A stretch of DNA of 64,000 nt from Caenispirillum bisanense (GTDB lineage: Bacteria > Pseudomonadota > Alphaproteobacteria > Rhodospirillales > Rhodospirillaceae). The stretch lies in NCBI RefSeq assembly GCF_900230255.1, contig NZ_OCNJ01000002.1, forward strand, positions 496,001 to 560,000. Reading direction: 5' to 3'. Under the pieces are notes generated by a model. It was not told where the DNA came from and did no database searches. It worked only from the letters and a program-made list of their open reading frames with translations. The translations under genes were made by a program, and so were the position numbers. Shown piece by piece: positions 54,257 to 64,000 of this stretch; the first letter of the stretch is position 1; every line of letters starts with the position of its first letter.

Positions 54257-55702
54257 ATGGCTCTGTGGATCGCGCTCGCGCTGCTGACGGCAGTCGTCCT
54301 CCTCCTGCTGGTGCTGCCGCTGCTGCGCCGGCCCAAGGGAGCGGTCGACCAGTCCCCCTACGACCTCGCCGTCTACAAGGACCAGCTGTCGGAGGTCGAC
54401 CGCGACCGCGAGCGCGGCCTGCTGACCGAGGATCAGGCCGCCGCGGCGCGGCTGGAGATCCAGCGCCGCATCCTCGCCGCCGCGCCCGCGCCGGGCCGCA
54501 AGGCGGGCCGCAGTCAGGTCGGGCAGCCGGTCAGCGCCACCGCCCGCGTGGCGGCGCTCGCCAGCGTGGTGATCGTGCCGCTCGGCGCCCTCGGCCTCTA
54601 CATGACCCTCGGCGCGCCGGGCTACCCGGACCAGCCGCACGCCGCCCGTATCGCCGCCCGCGCCGGGATGGAAACGGCGCAGGCGCAGGAAATGGTGACG
54701 CTGACCGAGCAACTGGCCGAACGCCTCGCCCAGGACCCCGACAATCCCGAAGGCTGGGCCATGCTCGGCCGCTCGTGGAGCACGCTCGGCCGCTACGAGC
54801 AGGCGGTGAAGGCCTTCGAGCAGGCGGTGAAGCGCGGCGTGTCCGACGCCGGCACCTGGGCCGCCCTCGGCGAGGCGCTGGTGGCGGTGAACCAGGGGCA
54901 GGTGACGGCGCCCGCCGCCGCCGCCTTCCGCAACACCCTGCGCAAGGAGCGCGACGACCCGCGCGCCCGCTACTACCTCGGCCTCGCCCGCGTGCAGCAG
55001 GGCGACGCCAAGGGGGCGCTGGCGGTGTGGCGCGACCTGGAGCAGTCGAGCCCGGCCGATGCCCCGTGGGTGCCCATGATCAAGGACGCCATCCGTCAGG
55101 TCGCCACCCAGGCCGGCATCCCGCCCATTTCCGTGGCGGCGGTGCATCCCCTCGACATGACCGACGCGCCCGCCGCCGAGTCGGGCGACGCCGGGGCGGC
55201 GATGCGCAACCAGGCCGACGCCGAGCGGGCGCAGTCGGGCGGCGGCTTCTCCGACGAAGAGCGGCAGATGATCCAGGGCATGGTCGGCGGCCTCGCCGAG
55301 CGCCTGAAGGAGAACCCCGACGACTACGCCGGCTGGATGCGACTCGGGCAGTCCTACGTGGTGCTGAAGCAGCCGTCCGAGGCGGCGGAGGCCTACGGCA
55401 ACGCCGTGCGCCTGCAGCCGAACAACCTGGAAGCCTTGCGCAACCTCGCCAATGCCCAGGCGCTGGTCGCCAAGGATCAGGGCTCCGAGCAGCCGCCGGC
55501 CGCCTTCTACGAGACGCTTCGTCGCATCCTGACGGTGGAGCCGCGCGACACCGCCGCCCTCAAGCTGGTCGGCGAGTACGAGGCCGCCCAGGGCAACGCC
55601 GAGGCCGCCCGCGAGTTGTGGACGCGCCTGCGCGACCTGCTGCCGGAGGGCTCGCTGGAGCGGGACGAGGCGGAGCGCCGCCTGCAGTCCCTCGGCAGCT
55701 GA
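54257..55702 (+). CDS. ccmI: Cytochrome c biogenesis protein CcmI (CycH)
   Basis: The 481-residue protein has two N-terminal membrane helices (residues 1-22 and about 95-115) around a cytoplasmic loop with YKDQLSEVDRDRERGLL. A periplasmic TPR domain follows (GWAMLGRSWSTLGRYEQAVK; GWMRLGQSYVVLKQPSEAAE). It holds the apocytochrome C-terminus for the CcmFH ligase. The Ala/Gly-rich stretch at about 295-335 is a linker between TPR blocks. Confidence 0.95.
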   Translation: MALWIALALLTAVVLLLLVLPLLRRPKGAVDQSPYDLAVYKDQLSEVDRDRERGLLTEDQAAAARLEIQRRILAAAPAPGRKAGRSQVGQPVSATARVAALASVVIVPLGALGLYMTLGAPGYPDQPHAARIAARAGMETAQAQEMVTLTEQLAERLAQDPDNPEGWAMLGRSWSTLGRYEQAVKAFEQAVKRGVSDAGTWAALGEALVAVNQGQVTAPAAAAFRNTLRKERDDPRARYYLGLARVQQGDAKGALAVWRDLEQSSPADAPWVPMIKDAIRQVATQAGIPPISVAAVHPLDMTDAPAAESGDAGAAMRNQADAERAQSGGGFSDEERQMIQGMVGGLAERLKENPDDYAGWMRLGQSYVVLKQPSEAAEAYGNAVRLQPNNLEALRNLANAQALVAKDQGSEQPPAAFYETLRRILTVEPRDTAALKLVGEYEAAQGNAEAARELWTRLRDLLPEGSLERDEAERRLQSLGS

Positions 55703-55714
55703 GGGCGACCGCCC

Positions 55715-55930
55715 GTGGATCTGACGGCGACCCTGGTCGCGCTGGCGGTGGCGGTGGCGCTCTGCGGTCTCGCCATCGTGCTCGACCGCCGGCCCTACGT
55801 GCCGGGCCGCATCTGGCGCTTTCCCAGCCGGCTGGTGATGGCGGTGTCGCTGCTGGCCGTCCTGGCGCTGGCGGCGCATCTGCTGTCGCTGCTGACCGGC
55901 CGGCCGTTTTCGGGGCGCACCGGCTTCTGA
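55715..55930 (+). CDS. Small two-helix membrane protein
   Basis: The 71-residue protein has two hydrophobic helices (TLVALAVAVALCGLAIVLDR and LVMAVSLLAVLALAAHLLSL) joined by RRPYVPGRIWRFPSR. The start is GTG, 12 bp after ccmI. I do not recognise a functional family; similar small membrane proteins often follow ccm operons in alphaproteobacteria. Confidence rests on the membrane pattern and tight spacing. Confidence 0.6.
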   Translation: MDLTATLVALAVAVALCGLAIVLDRRPYVPGRIWRFPSRLVMAVSLLAVLALAAHLLSLLTGRPFSGRTGF

Positions 55931-56178
55931 TCGGTGCTGGCTACTTCTTTCGGCGCAATGCAAAATAGGAAGATCGGCGCGAAACGGGGCGCGGTGCCAG
56001 CCGCCGCGCGGCCGCCCACCGCCGTGCGGGGCGCGGTTTCCCGCAGCGACTCGCCAGCCGACCGGCCAAGACGAGCGGCGGCGGCAGACTGGCGCGGGGT
56101 TTGCTCTTCCTGACGCTGCGGACGGCGACAGGGGGCCGTCGAGAGCCGTCCGCGGACATCTTCGAGGAGGAGGATCCC
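55931..56178. other. Intergenic region after the ccm operon
   Basis: The first 45 bases are comparatively A/T-rich (GCAATGCAAAATAGGAAG) and may hold a promoter for the downstream small gene and EAL protein. The rest is GC-rich with several short GCGGCC-type inverted repeats but no clear terminator. Confidence 0.35.
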
Positions 56179-56526
56179 GTGTTCGTCGCTCATCATCAGC
56201 CGGAAGTCCCGGCGTTCCCCCATGGTCGTGCCGGTCATCCCGCGCCGCGTTTCGACGGCGCCGCGGCGGCCCGTCAGGTCGGTCGCCAAGTGGCGCTCGT
56301 CGCCGAGTTGTCGGAGGTGGCGCGCACCTACTCGTTCGCCGCCGTGATCCGCTTCAAGTGCCGCCTCGTCCTGCAGGCGCACCTCGGCCACCTGCCGTCG
56401 CGCGCCGCCGTCGCCGCCGCCGTCCAGTTCGTCGACGGGCTGCGCAGCCCCGCCCGCGCCGACGAGGCGGAGCGGGCCGGCCTGCGCCTGCTCGCCCTGT
56501 TGTCGCACGCGCCCGCCGTCGCCTGA
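56179..56526 (+). CDS. Small protein of unknown function before EAL gene
   Basis: The 115-residue soluble protein starts at a GTG with AGGAGG ten bases upstream. It has a His/Pro-rich beginning (FVAHHQPEVPAFPHGRAGHP) and a helical, Ala/Arg/Leu-rich remainder. Longer in-frame starts lack a ribosome site. I do not recognise a family. It is 20 bp before the EAL-domain gene on the same strand, so joint expression is likely. Confidence 0.6.
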   Translation: MFVAHHQPEVPAFPHGRAGHPAPRFDGAAAARQVGRQVALVAELSEVARTYSFAAVIRFKCRLVLQAHLGHLPSRAAVAAAVQFVDGLRSPARADEAERAGLRLLALLSHAPAVA

Positions 56527-56546
56527 CGCCCAGCCCGAGGCCCGCC

Positions 56547-58208
56547 ATGAGCCAAGACGATTCGATCACCCGCCTGCGGGCCCAGAAGTCCCGCTTCATC
56601 GCCTTCGCCTTCGCCGGCAACGACGTCCTCATCGAGGTCGACGACGACGGCCGCATCGTCTACTGCGGCGGGGTGGTCGAGAACGTGCTCGGGCGCGACG
56701 CCGCCGACCTGAAGTCGGGCTTCGTGCACGATTTCGTCGCCGGCTGCGACGTGCTGCTGTTCGACGAGCTGCTGTTGCGCCTGCGCCGCTCCGGCCGCCT
56801 CGACCGCGTCCCGGTGCACGTGGAAGGCAAGGACAGCCGCCAGCGGCGCGTCTACCTGTCGGGCCTGACCATGCCCGAGGACCCGACGCGCGCCTACCTC
56901 GCCATGACGGCGGTGAAGGAACGGACGGTGCCGCCGCGCAAGTCCAAGACGGTGCCGGTGACCGCCGAGGTCTTCGCCGATACGGTGAAGCGCCGCCTGG
57001 AATCGGGCGAGGCGCCCGAGGATGCCAAGCTCACCCTGCTCGACCTCGGCCCCGAGGTGGTGGGCGCGGCGCTGCCGGCCGACAAGGTCGACGGCTTCAT
57101 GACGCAAGCCATGGACTTCCTGTCGGCGTGGTCGGTGGGCGGCGATTGCGTCGGCCGCCTGCAGGACGGCACCGTCGGCGTGCTGCACGACGGGACGCTC
57201 GCCGAGGCCGACATCCGCGACCGCCTCAACCAGATGGTGGCGGTGTTCGAGCCCGGTGCTCCGCCGCTCGACCTGCGCATCGCCGGCATCGAGGCCAGCG
57301 CCAGCGGCATGAGCGAGGAAGACCTGTCCAAGGCCCTGGTCTACACCTTCAACACCTTCGCCAAGGGGGCGGAGACGCTGTCGATGGACTCGCTGTCGGC
57401 GGGCTACAAGGCTGCCATGAACGAGGCCATCGCCAAGGTCGTCGCCTTCCGCAACGCCATCGGCAGCAACCTGCGCCTCGTGTTCCAGCCCATCGTCGAC
57501 CTCACCGGCTGGCAGGTGCACCACTACGAGGCGCTGGCGCGGCTGGAGAGCAACGAGCGCCTCGTCGCCCCCGCCGCCCTCATCGACTTCGCCGAGAACT
57601 TCGGCGTGGTGCAGGAACTGGACATGGCGGTGGTGCGCCAGGCACTGCAAGTGCTGGGCGCCAACCGGATGGTGCGCGGCGGCGCCAAGATCGCCGTCAA
57701 CCTGTCCGGCCGCTCCATCGGCAACGACGCCTTCTGCCACGACCTCATGGCGCTGCTGCAGCAGCACGATCACCTGCTGCCGCGTCTGAAGTTCGAGGTG
57801 ACGGAAAGCCACGAGATCGCCGACCTCGCCCGCGTGAACGCCGTGCTGCAGGAGCTGCGCCGCCGCTCCTGCCCGGTGTGCATCGACGATTTCGGCTCGG
57901 GCGCCGCCGCCTTCCAGTACCTGCGGGCGCTGGAGGTGGACTACCTGAAGATCGACGGCGCCTACATCCGCGAGGCCTTCACCGACCGCTGCGGCCGGCC
58001 GTTCCTGCGCGCCATCGCCGGCCTCGCCCGCGACCTCGGCATCAAGTGCATCGGCGAGATGGTGGAGAACGCCGAGACCATGTGGCTGCTGCGCGAACTG
58101 GGCATCGGCTACGGCCAAGGCTGGTTCTTCGGCAAGCCGAACCTCGACGTGTCGCGCTTCGTGCTCGGCGACAAGCCGGAGGGCTTCGGCCGCCGCCCCG
58201 CCAACTGA
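56547..58208 (+). CDS. EAL-domain cyclic-di-GMP phosphodiesterase with PAS-like sensor
   Basis: The 553-residue protein has a PAS-like N-terminal domain (NDVLIEVDDDGRIVYCGGVV, about 25-130), a middle region of about 170 residues and a C-terminal EAL domain. Residues needed for c-di-GMP hydrolysis are present: Glu328 in YEALARLE, NLSGRS, EVTESHE, the paired aspartates in IDDFGSG, YLKIDG and the glutamate in GEMVENAE. Activity as a phosphodiesterase is therefore likely. No GGDEF domain and no membrane helix are seen. It converges on the next minus-strand operon with only a 7-bp gap. Confidence 0.93.
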   Translation: MSQDDSITRLRAQKSRFIAFAFAGNDVLIEVDDDGRIVYCGGVVENVLGRDAADLKSGFVHDFVAGCDVLLFDELLLRLRRSGRLDRVPVHVEGKDSRQRRVYLSGLTMPEDPTRAYLAMTAVKERTVPPRKSKTVPVTAEVFADTVKRRLESGEAPEDAKLTLLDLGPEVVGAALPADKVDGFMTQAMDFLSAWSVGGDCVGRLQDGTVGVLHDGTLAEADIRDRLNQMVAVFEPGAPPLDLRIAGIEASASGMSEEDLSKALVYTFNTFAKGAETLSMDSLSAGYKAAMNEAIAKVVAFRNAIGSNLRLVFQPIVDLTGWQVHHYEALARLESNERLVAPAALIDFAENFGVVQELDMAVVRQALQVLGANRMVRGGAKIAVNLSGRSIGNDAFCHDLMALLQQHDHLLPRLKFEVTESHEIADLARVNAVLQELRRRSCPVCIDDFGSGAAAFQYLRALEVDYLKIDGAYIREAFTDRCGRPFLRAIAGLARDLGIKCIGEMVENAETMWLLRELGIGYGQGWFFGKPNLDVSRFVLGDKPEGFGRRPAN

Positions 58209-58215
58209 CGGCACG

Positions 58216-58434
58216 TCAGCGCTCGCGCCGCGTGCCGCGCAGGATGCGCCCGAGCAGGTGGCCGAGCCCGCCGAACAGGACGAGGCTGAAGGCGACGCCG
58301 GCGATCAGGTCGGCGGCGACCATGGGCACGGCCGTCCCGCGTGGCAGCAGCGCGGCGAAGCCGAGGGTGACGGCCCACAGCCCGAGAGCGGTGGCGATGC
58401 CGACGGCGGTGAGCGTCCAGGGCAGCGACCGCAT
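58216..58434 (-). CDS. Small two-helix membrane protein
   Basis: The 72-residue protein has two hydrophobic helices (WTLTAVGIATALGLWAVTLG and VAADLIAGVAFSLVLFGGLG) and a basic C-terminus. The ATG overlaps the stop of the DUF411-like gene (TGATG), so both are made together. No family is recognised. The stop lies 7 bp from the convergent EAL gene. Confidence 0.6.
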   Translation of the reverse strand: MRSLPWTLTAVGIATALGLWAVTLGFAALLPRGTAVPMVAADLIAGVAFSLVLFGGLGHLLGRILRGTRRER

Positions 58435-58847
58435 CACGACCGGTCCTTCTTCGGCGGCGGGAAGGCGCTGCGGCTGCCGTCGCGGTTGAGGGCCAGCACG
58501 CCGCCCTCCGGCGCGCCGTCCACCGTCAGGCCGGTGACGCCGCGCGGCTTCTTGCGCAGCAGCACCGACACCATGTCCGGCGGCACCGCGCCTTCCAGGG
58601 CGAACCCGCCGGTTCGCCCGGCGACGCAGGCGGTGGTTCTGCTGTCGGCCGAGGCCGTGGCCGTGGCGGGGTCGCCGCGCACCACCTCGAACCCGTCGGC
58701 GGCGAGGCTGGCGGCCCAGGCCTCGGCCTCGGCGGCGCAGCCGGCGGCGGCGGTGACCTCGACGACGGGGTCCTGGGTGAACACGGCGGCGGTGACGGAC
58801 AGCCACCCGGCGGCGGCGGCGAGCGGCAACAGGACGATCTTGCGCAT
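58434..58847 (-). CDS. Exported DUF411-like protein, metal motif degenerate
   Basis: The 137-residue protein has an N-terminal signal or anchor (residues 4-22) and a region resembling DUF411 metal-binding proteins (SLAADGFEVV; FALEGAVPPDMVSVLLRKKP; RGVTGLTVDGAPEGG). The family CxxC site is reduced to a single Cys37 (AAGCAAEAEAW), and the later SCHTA block is TTACVAG. Copper binding of the usual kind is therefore doubtful. It is coupled to the small membrane protein downstream. Confidence 0.65.
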   Translation of the reverse strand: MRKIVLLPLAAAAGWLSVTAAVFTQDPVVEVTAAAGCAAEAEAWAASLAADGFEVVRGDPATATASADSRTTACVAGRTGGFALEGAVPPDMVSVLLRKKPRGVTGLTVDGAPEGGVLALNRDGSRSAFPPPKKDRS

Positions 58848-58918
58848 GGTCGGTTCCGGCTGAAGGGGGAGCATGCGCCCACCCTGCCAGCCGCCCCCGG
58901 CACCGGCCTTGATGGTGG

Positions 58919-59404
58919 TCAAGAGGCCGTCAGATGCCGCCGCGCCATGATGGGGCCGAGGTAATCGCGGGTATCGGCCGGATCCTTGTCCTGATCCAGG
59001 ACGGCGAGCAGCTTGCGCTCCAGGATCATGCCCTTCAGCAGGCCCACGTGCGACAGGTTCCGGATGACATGGTAGGTGGTCATGTACGCATCGAGGCACG
59101 TCTCATGCCCGGGGCGCGGGACGATGCCCTCCCGGCTGTTCTGCAGCACCCGCTCCACCGCCTGAATCATGAAGTCGCGGCCGTCGGCGGTGTCGATGAT
59201 CTCGGCGTAGAGGGCGATGAGGCCCAGATCGCGGTCGGTCAGCGCACCCGAGTCGAGCGCCCGTTCGGCGTGCATGCGGAACCGTTCGCGGTGAAGCCGC
59301 CTGCCTTCGGCATTGGCCGCCACCCGGCCCGCGACCCAGCGCAGCGCCAGACCGGCGGCCACAGCCAAGCTAATCGCGACGATCCAGATCAAGGAAGCCT
59401 CCAT
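58919..59404 (-). CDS. Membrane-anchored helical protein of unknown function
   Basis: The 161-residue protein has one N-terminal membrane helix (LIWIVAISLAVAAGLALRWV) and a helical cytoplasmic or periplasmic domain (LGLIALYAEIIDTADGRDFM; YHVIRNLSHVGLLKGMIL). No family is recognised. The start overlaps the end of the upstream small membrane gene by 35 bp, so the two form a unit. RBS quality is modest. Confidence 0.6.
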   Translation of the reverse strand: MEASLIWIVAISLAVAAGLALRWVAGRVAANAEGRRLHRERFRMHAERALDSGALTDRDLGLIALYAEIIDTADGRDFMIQAVERVLQNSREGIVPRPGHETCLDAYMTTYHVIRNLSHVGLLKGMILERKLLAVLDQDKDPADTRDYLGPIMARRHLTAS

Positions 59405-59657
59405 GCCGTTTCGTCCGCTCCTGCTCGATCCTGCGCGCCAGGTGCGCCATGTCGACCCGACGGGCCCGGCGATCCTGCCGGTCCAGGCGCCATGCCCGGA
59501 TGGCGGCCGGCAGCGCGACGACGAGTATGATTGTAACGCATATGATGGCGAGGGCAGCGATTTTGTAGCCGTCGTCCTGGAAGGTGGCGATGACGCTCCA
59601 GTCGGGCCACAGGCTTCCCCCTCCGTCCGCCGGCTCCTCGACCGGCTGCCCCTGCAT
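59370..59657 (-). CDS. Small single-helix membrane protein
   Basis: The 95-residue protein has an acidic start, one membrane helix (IAALAIICVTIILVVALPAA) and a strongly basic tail (RAWRLDRQDRRARRV), giving inside-positive topology. It overlaps the next gene by 35 bp in another frame. The function is unknown; the overlap suggests translational coupling. Confidence 0.5.
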   Translation of the reverse strand: MQGQPVEEPADGGGSLWPDWSVIATFQDDGYKIAALAIICVTIILVVALPAAIRAWRLDRQDRRARRVDMAHLARRIEQERTKRHGGFLDLDRRD

Positions 59658-59756
59658 GGCGACCCGCCTCCCCCTATGGCATCCGCACGCAGCCGGTGCA
59701 TGCGTCCTGCTGCGTGTGGGGATGTTTCCATAATCGCGGAAGGAGGTCCAGTGGGT

Positions 59757-60614
59757 CTAGTGCACCATGAGCAGCGGCACCTGACAGGTGCGGATGGTCT
59801 CGGTGGTGGTGGAACCGATGATGAGGGCGCGAATGCGCGAGTGGCCGTAGGCGCCCATCACCACCAGGTCGGCGGCGGTCAACTGGACGTGGGCGGCGAT
59901 GGCCTCGGCGGGGGTGCCCTCGGCGGTGACGGCGCGGGCCTCGCGGCCGACGGCGCGCAGGGTGCTCTCGGCCCAGGGCAGGTCCTCGGCCGCGACCTTG
60001 GAGGACGGCCGCACCGCCAGCACGTCGACGGCGACGTCGTGCAGCAGCGGACCGGCGGCGGCCAGTTCCACCGCCCGGCGGGCGCTGGCGCTGCCGTCGA
60101 AGGCGATGACCGCCCGGCCGATGGGGCGGAAGGCGCGCGAGGCCACCAGAACGGGCTTGCGGCTGCTGCGCACGGCACGCTCCAGGTTGGCGCCGAGGTG
60201 GCCGCCGGCGACGTCGTGGGTCTCGCCGCGCTTGCCGATCACCACCAGGTCGGCGCCCTGCTCGCGCTCGCCCAGGGTTTCGACCAGGGTGCCGTGACGC
60301 AGCGTCGCCTCCACCTCCGCCACGCCGAGCGCCTGCAGGCGGGCCGTGGCGTCGTCGAGCACGAGGCGGCCCTTCTTCTGCGCCACCTTGGCCTTGGCGG
60401 CTTCCAGGTCGGCCAGCTGCTGCAGCAGTTCGTCACGGGCGTCGACGCCGATGGCGCCGGTGAAGTCGGCCAGCATCGCCTTCTCGCGTGCGGCGTCGAG
60501 GACGTGCAGCACCTCGACCGCCGCGCCGAGCCGCAGGGCGGCCCAGGCGGCATGGTCGTAGACGCTGGCGGAGTAGGGGGCGGAGCCGTCGGTGCAGGCG
60601 AGAATCTTCGGCAT
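59757..60614 (-). CDS. Universal stress protein, tandem UspA domains
   Basis: The 285-residue protein contains two UspA domains (about 1-150 and 155-285). The second keeps the ATP-binding loop MGAYGHSRIRALIIGSTTTE and the start RAVIAFDGSASARRAVEL; the first has IGKRGETHDVAGGHLGANLE. Tandem Usp proteins act in stress and energy-limitation responses. It lies 15 bp after the SulP gene on the same strand; SulP-Usp gene pairs are frequent and suggest functional linkage. Confidence 0.93.
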   Translation of the reverse strand: MPKILACTDGSAPYSASVYDHAAWAALRLGAAVEVLHVLDAAREKAMLADFTGAIGVDARDELLQQLADLEAAKAKVAQKKGRLVLDDATARLQALGVAEVEATLRHGTLVETLGEREQGADLVVIGKRGETHDVAGGHLGANLERAVRSSRKPVLVASRAFRPIGRAVIAFDGSASARRAVELAAAGPLLHDVAVDVLAVRPSSKVAAEDLPWAESTLRAVGREARAVTAEGTPAEAIAAHVQLTAADLVVMGAYGHSRIRALIIGSTTTETIRTCQVPLLMVH

Positions 60615-60629
60615 GGGAGAGTTCCTTCC

Positions 60630-62111
60630 TCAGTGCCCGAGCAGGCTGTCCATGGCGCCCGGCTTGTCGTGGATGGCGAGCCGGTCGACCAGCGTGGCGC
60701 TGGCCTCGTTCATGCCGACGATGTCGACCTCGGTGCCCTCGCGGCGGAACTTCAGCACCACCGTGTCGAGGGCGCCGACCCCGGTCAGGTCCCAGAAGTG
60801 GGCGCGGCTCATGTCGATGGTCACGCGCTCCAGCACCTCCTTGAAGTCGAAGGCCCGGATGAAGGTCTCGGCCGAGGCGAAGAACACCTGGCCCTCCACC
60901 CGGTAGGTGCGCGCCCGGCCGTCGGCGGAGGCTTCGCTGGTGACGCGGGCGATCTGCGACACCTTGCGGGCGAAGAACAGCGCCGACAGCAGAACGCCGA
61001 CCAGAACCCCCTTGGCGAGGTCGTGGGTGAAGACGACCACCAGGACCGTCGCGATCATCACCGTGCTGGAACTGGCGGGCGTGGTGCGCAGGTTGCGCAC
61101 GGAAGCCCACGAAAAGGTGCCGATGGAGACCATGATCATCACCGCCACCAGCGCGGCCATGGGGATCTGCCGCACCAGGTCGCCGAGGACGAGGATCAGG
61201 AACAGCAGGAAGGTGCCCGCCACCAGGGCCGAGAGCCGCCCGCGGCCGCCCGACTTCACGTTGATGACCGACTGGCCGATCATGGCGCAGCCCGCCATGC
61301 CGCCGAACAGGCCGGAGACGATGTTGGCCGTGCCCTGGCCCATGCACTCGCGGTTCTTGTTGCTGTCGGTGTCGGTGAATTCGTCGACGATGTTGGCGGT
61401 CATCAGGCTTTCCAGCAGCCCGACGATGGACAGCGTCAGCGCCACCGGGAAGACGATCTGCAGCGTCTCCAGCGTCCACGGCACGTCGGGCAGCAGGAAG
61501 ACGGGCAGGCTGTCGGGCAGCTCGCCCATGTCGCCCACCGTGCGCAGCGGCATGTCGAAGGCCATGGCGACGGCGGTCAGCACCACGATGGCGACCAGCG
61601 GCGACGGCACCACCTTGGTCAGGTAGGGGAACAGGTAGATGATGCCGAGCCCGGCCGCCACCATGGCGTAGGTCGGCCAGGCGACGCCCGTCAGCTCGGG
61701 CAGCTGGGCCATGAAGATGAGGATGGCGAGGGCGTTGACGAAGCCGGTCATCACCGACCGCGACACGAACCGCATGTAGCGCCCGACGCGCAGCAGGCCG
61801 AAGCCGATCTGCAGTGCCCCGCACAGCAGCGTCGCCACCAGCAGGTACTGCAGGCCGTGATCGCGCACCAGGTCGGTCATCACCAGCGCCATGGCGCCCG
61901 TCGCCGCCGAGATCATGCCCGGCCGGCCACCCGCGAAGGCGATGACGACGGCGATGCAGAACGAGGCGTAGAGGCCGACCTTGGGGTCGACGCCGGCGAT
62001 GATGGAAAAGGCGATGGCTTCGGGGATCAGGGCGAGGGCGACGACCATGCCGGCCAGCACGTCGCCGCGCACGTTGCCGATCCAGTCCGCCCGCAAACGG
62101 GACAAGGGCAT
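60630..62111 (-). CDS. SulP-family anion transporter with STAS domain (second copy)
   Basis: The 493-residue transporter has 10-12 membrane helices with SulP motifs ([60 protein letters not shown]) and a STAS domain from about residue 405 ([20 protein letters not shown]). It is closer to the compact bicarbonate/SulP group than to the longer protein at 37419-39173. It is co-oriented with the Usp gene. The substrate is unknown. Confidence 0.93.
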   Translation of the reverse strand: MPLSRLRADWIGNVRGDVLAGMVVALALIPEAIAFSIIAGVDPKVGLYASFCIAVVIAFAGGRPGMISAATGAMALVMTDLVRDHGLQYLLVATLLCGALQIGFGLLRVGRYMRFVSRSVMTGFVNALAILIFMAQLPELTGVAWPTYAMVAAGLGIIYLFPYLTKVVPSPLVAIVVLTAVAMAFDMPLRTVGDMGELPDSLPVFLLPDVPWTLETLQIVFPVALTLSIVGLLESLMTANIVDEFTDTDSNKNRECMGQGTANIVSGLFGGMAGCAMIGQSVINVKSGGRGRLSALVAGTFLLFLILVLGDLVRQIPMAALVAVMIMVSIGTFSWASVRNLRTTPASSSTVMIATVLVVVFTHDLAKGVLVGVLLSALFFARKVSQIARVTSEASADGRARTYRVEGQVFFASAETFIRAFDFKEVLERVTIDMSRAHFWDLTGVGALDTVVLKFRREGTEVDIVGMNEASATLVDRLAIHDKPGAMDSLLGH

Positions 62112-62281
62112 GCGGAAATCCTAGTTGCGGGCCGGCGATGCCTGCAAAGCCGGCCTCGGTCCGGGCCGAGGGAGGGCGGGCCGGACGCTTCCTGCGGCGG
62201 CGCGAATCGCCGCTCGTGATGGTGATGGGGGGCTTATACCGTGGCCGTCGGCGCGCCGCAACCGGCGGTGGGAACGCGCCG

Positions 62282-64000
<1,719 letters not shown>

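Noticed and set aside
62197-62213. GCGGCG/CGCCGC hairpin as terminator of the PAS kinase
   Set aside because: Only 6 bp with no T-run; such stems arise often by chance at this GC content.
59313-62219. 968-codon plus-strand frame opposite Usp and SulP genes
   Set aside because: His/Gly/Asp-rich shadow composition; the opposite strand has clear Usp and SulP motifs.

Overview
The window is very GC-rich (well above 65% by eye), densely packed DNA with strong third-position G/C bias and many 1- or 4-nt gene overlaps. Crotonyl-CoA carboxylase/reductase with an ScfR-type regulator, a System I (Ccm) cytochrome c maturation operon of alphaproteobacterial type, the rpmH-rnpA-yidD-yidC-engB block and the 'MAGLDPAIHG'-type intergenic repeats together point to an alphaproteobacterium, most likely Rhodospirillales. 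The species is inferred only to that level. No tRNA, rRNA, CRISPR array or transposase was seen.

Layout. 1-4861 (minus): purine catabolism, xdhA-xdhB-xdhC-uraD, with overlapping genes. 5075-7820 (plus, divergent): a three-gene ABC importer with an NMT1/THI5-like binding protein, sharing a 213-bp promoter region that holds a 26-bp palindrome. 7895-8458 (minus): an exported protein of unknown function. 8680-23617 (plus): a quinohemoprotein amine dehydrogenase (QHNDH) island. It runs FIST-domain hybrid kinase, qhpG, NarL-type response regulator, repeat-bearing gap, aldehyde dehydrogenase, qhpA-D-C-B-F-E, and a 3-hydroxyisobutyrate-dehydrogenase-like gene. 23577-33709: accessory metabolism and regulators (AraC, three LysR proteins, a TauE/SafE transporter, a PEP mutase-family lyase, an EamA exporter with a DUF1127-like tail, a crotonase, a lone branched-chain amino acid binding protein and an OmpA-like lipoprotein). 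33827-37164 (minus): an ScfR/RamB/PccR-family regulator beside ccr, whose product carries two C-terminal CBS domains. 37419-39173: a SulP transporter. 39204-39753: four tandem ~144-bp palindromic units. 39810-43178 (minus): engB, yidC, yidD, rnpA, rpmH. 43435-47457 (plus): a TVP38-family membrane protein, a flavin disulfide oxidoreductase, a small protein and a sensor kinase, followed by three tandem 89-bp repeats with terminator-like ends. 48072-55702 (plus): ccmABCDEFGHI. 55715-58208: two small proteins and an EAL phosphodiesterase. 58216-62111 (minus): small membrane or exported proteins, a tandem UspA protein and a second SulP transporter. 62282-64000 (minus): a PAS sensor kinase that runs off the right edge.

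How the genes work together. The amine island looks complete. QhpC supplies the peptide; QhpD installs the Cys-to-Asp/Glu thioether links; QhpG hydroxylates the future quinone tryptophan; QhpE removes the leader; QhpF moves the peptide across the membrane; and QhpA (diheme) and QhpB complete the periplasmic enzyme. The adjacent aldehyde dehydrogenase would oxidise the aldehyde released from the amine. The two hemes c of QhpA need the Ccm system encoded later in the window. All eight QhpC residues known to be modified or crosslinked in characterised enzymes are present at matching spacing. The most unusual items are the CCR-CBS fusion, the position of qhpG between a FIST hybrid kinase and a NarL regulator, and the two families of tandem intergenic repeats.
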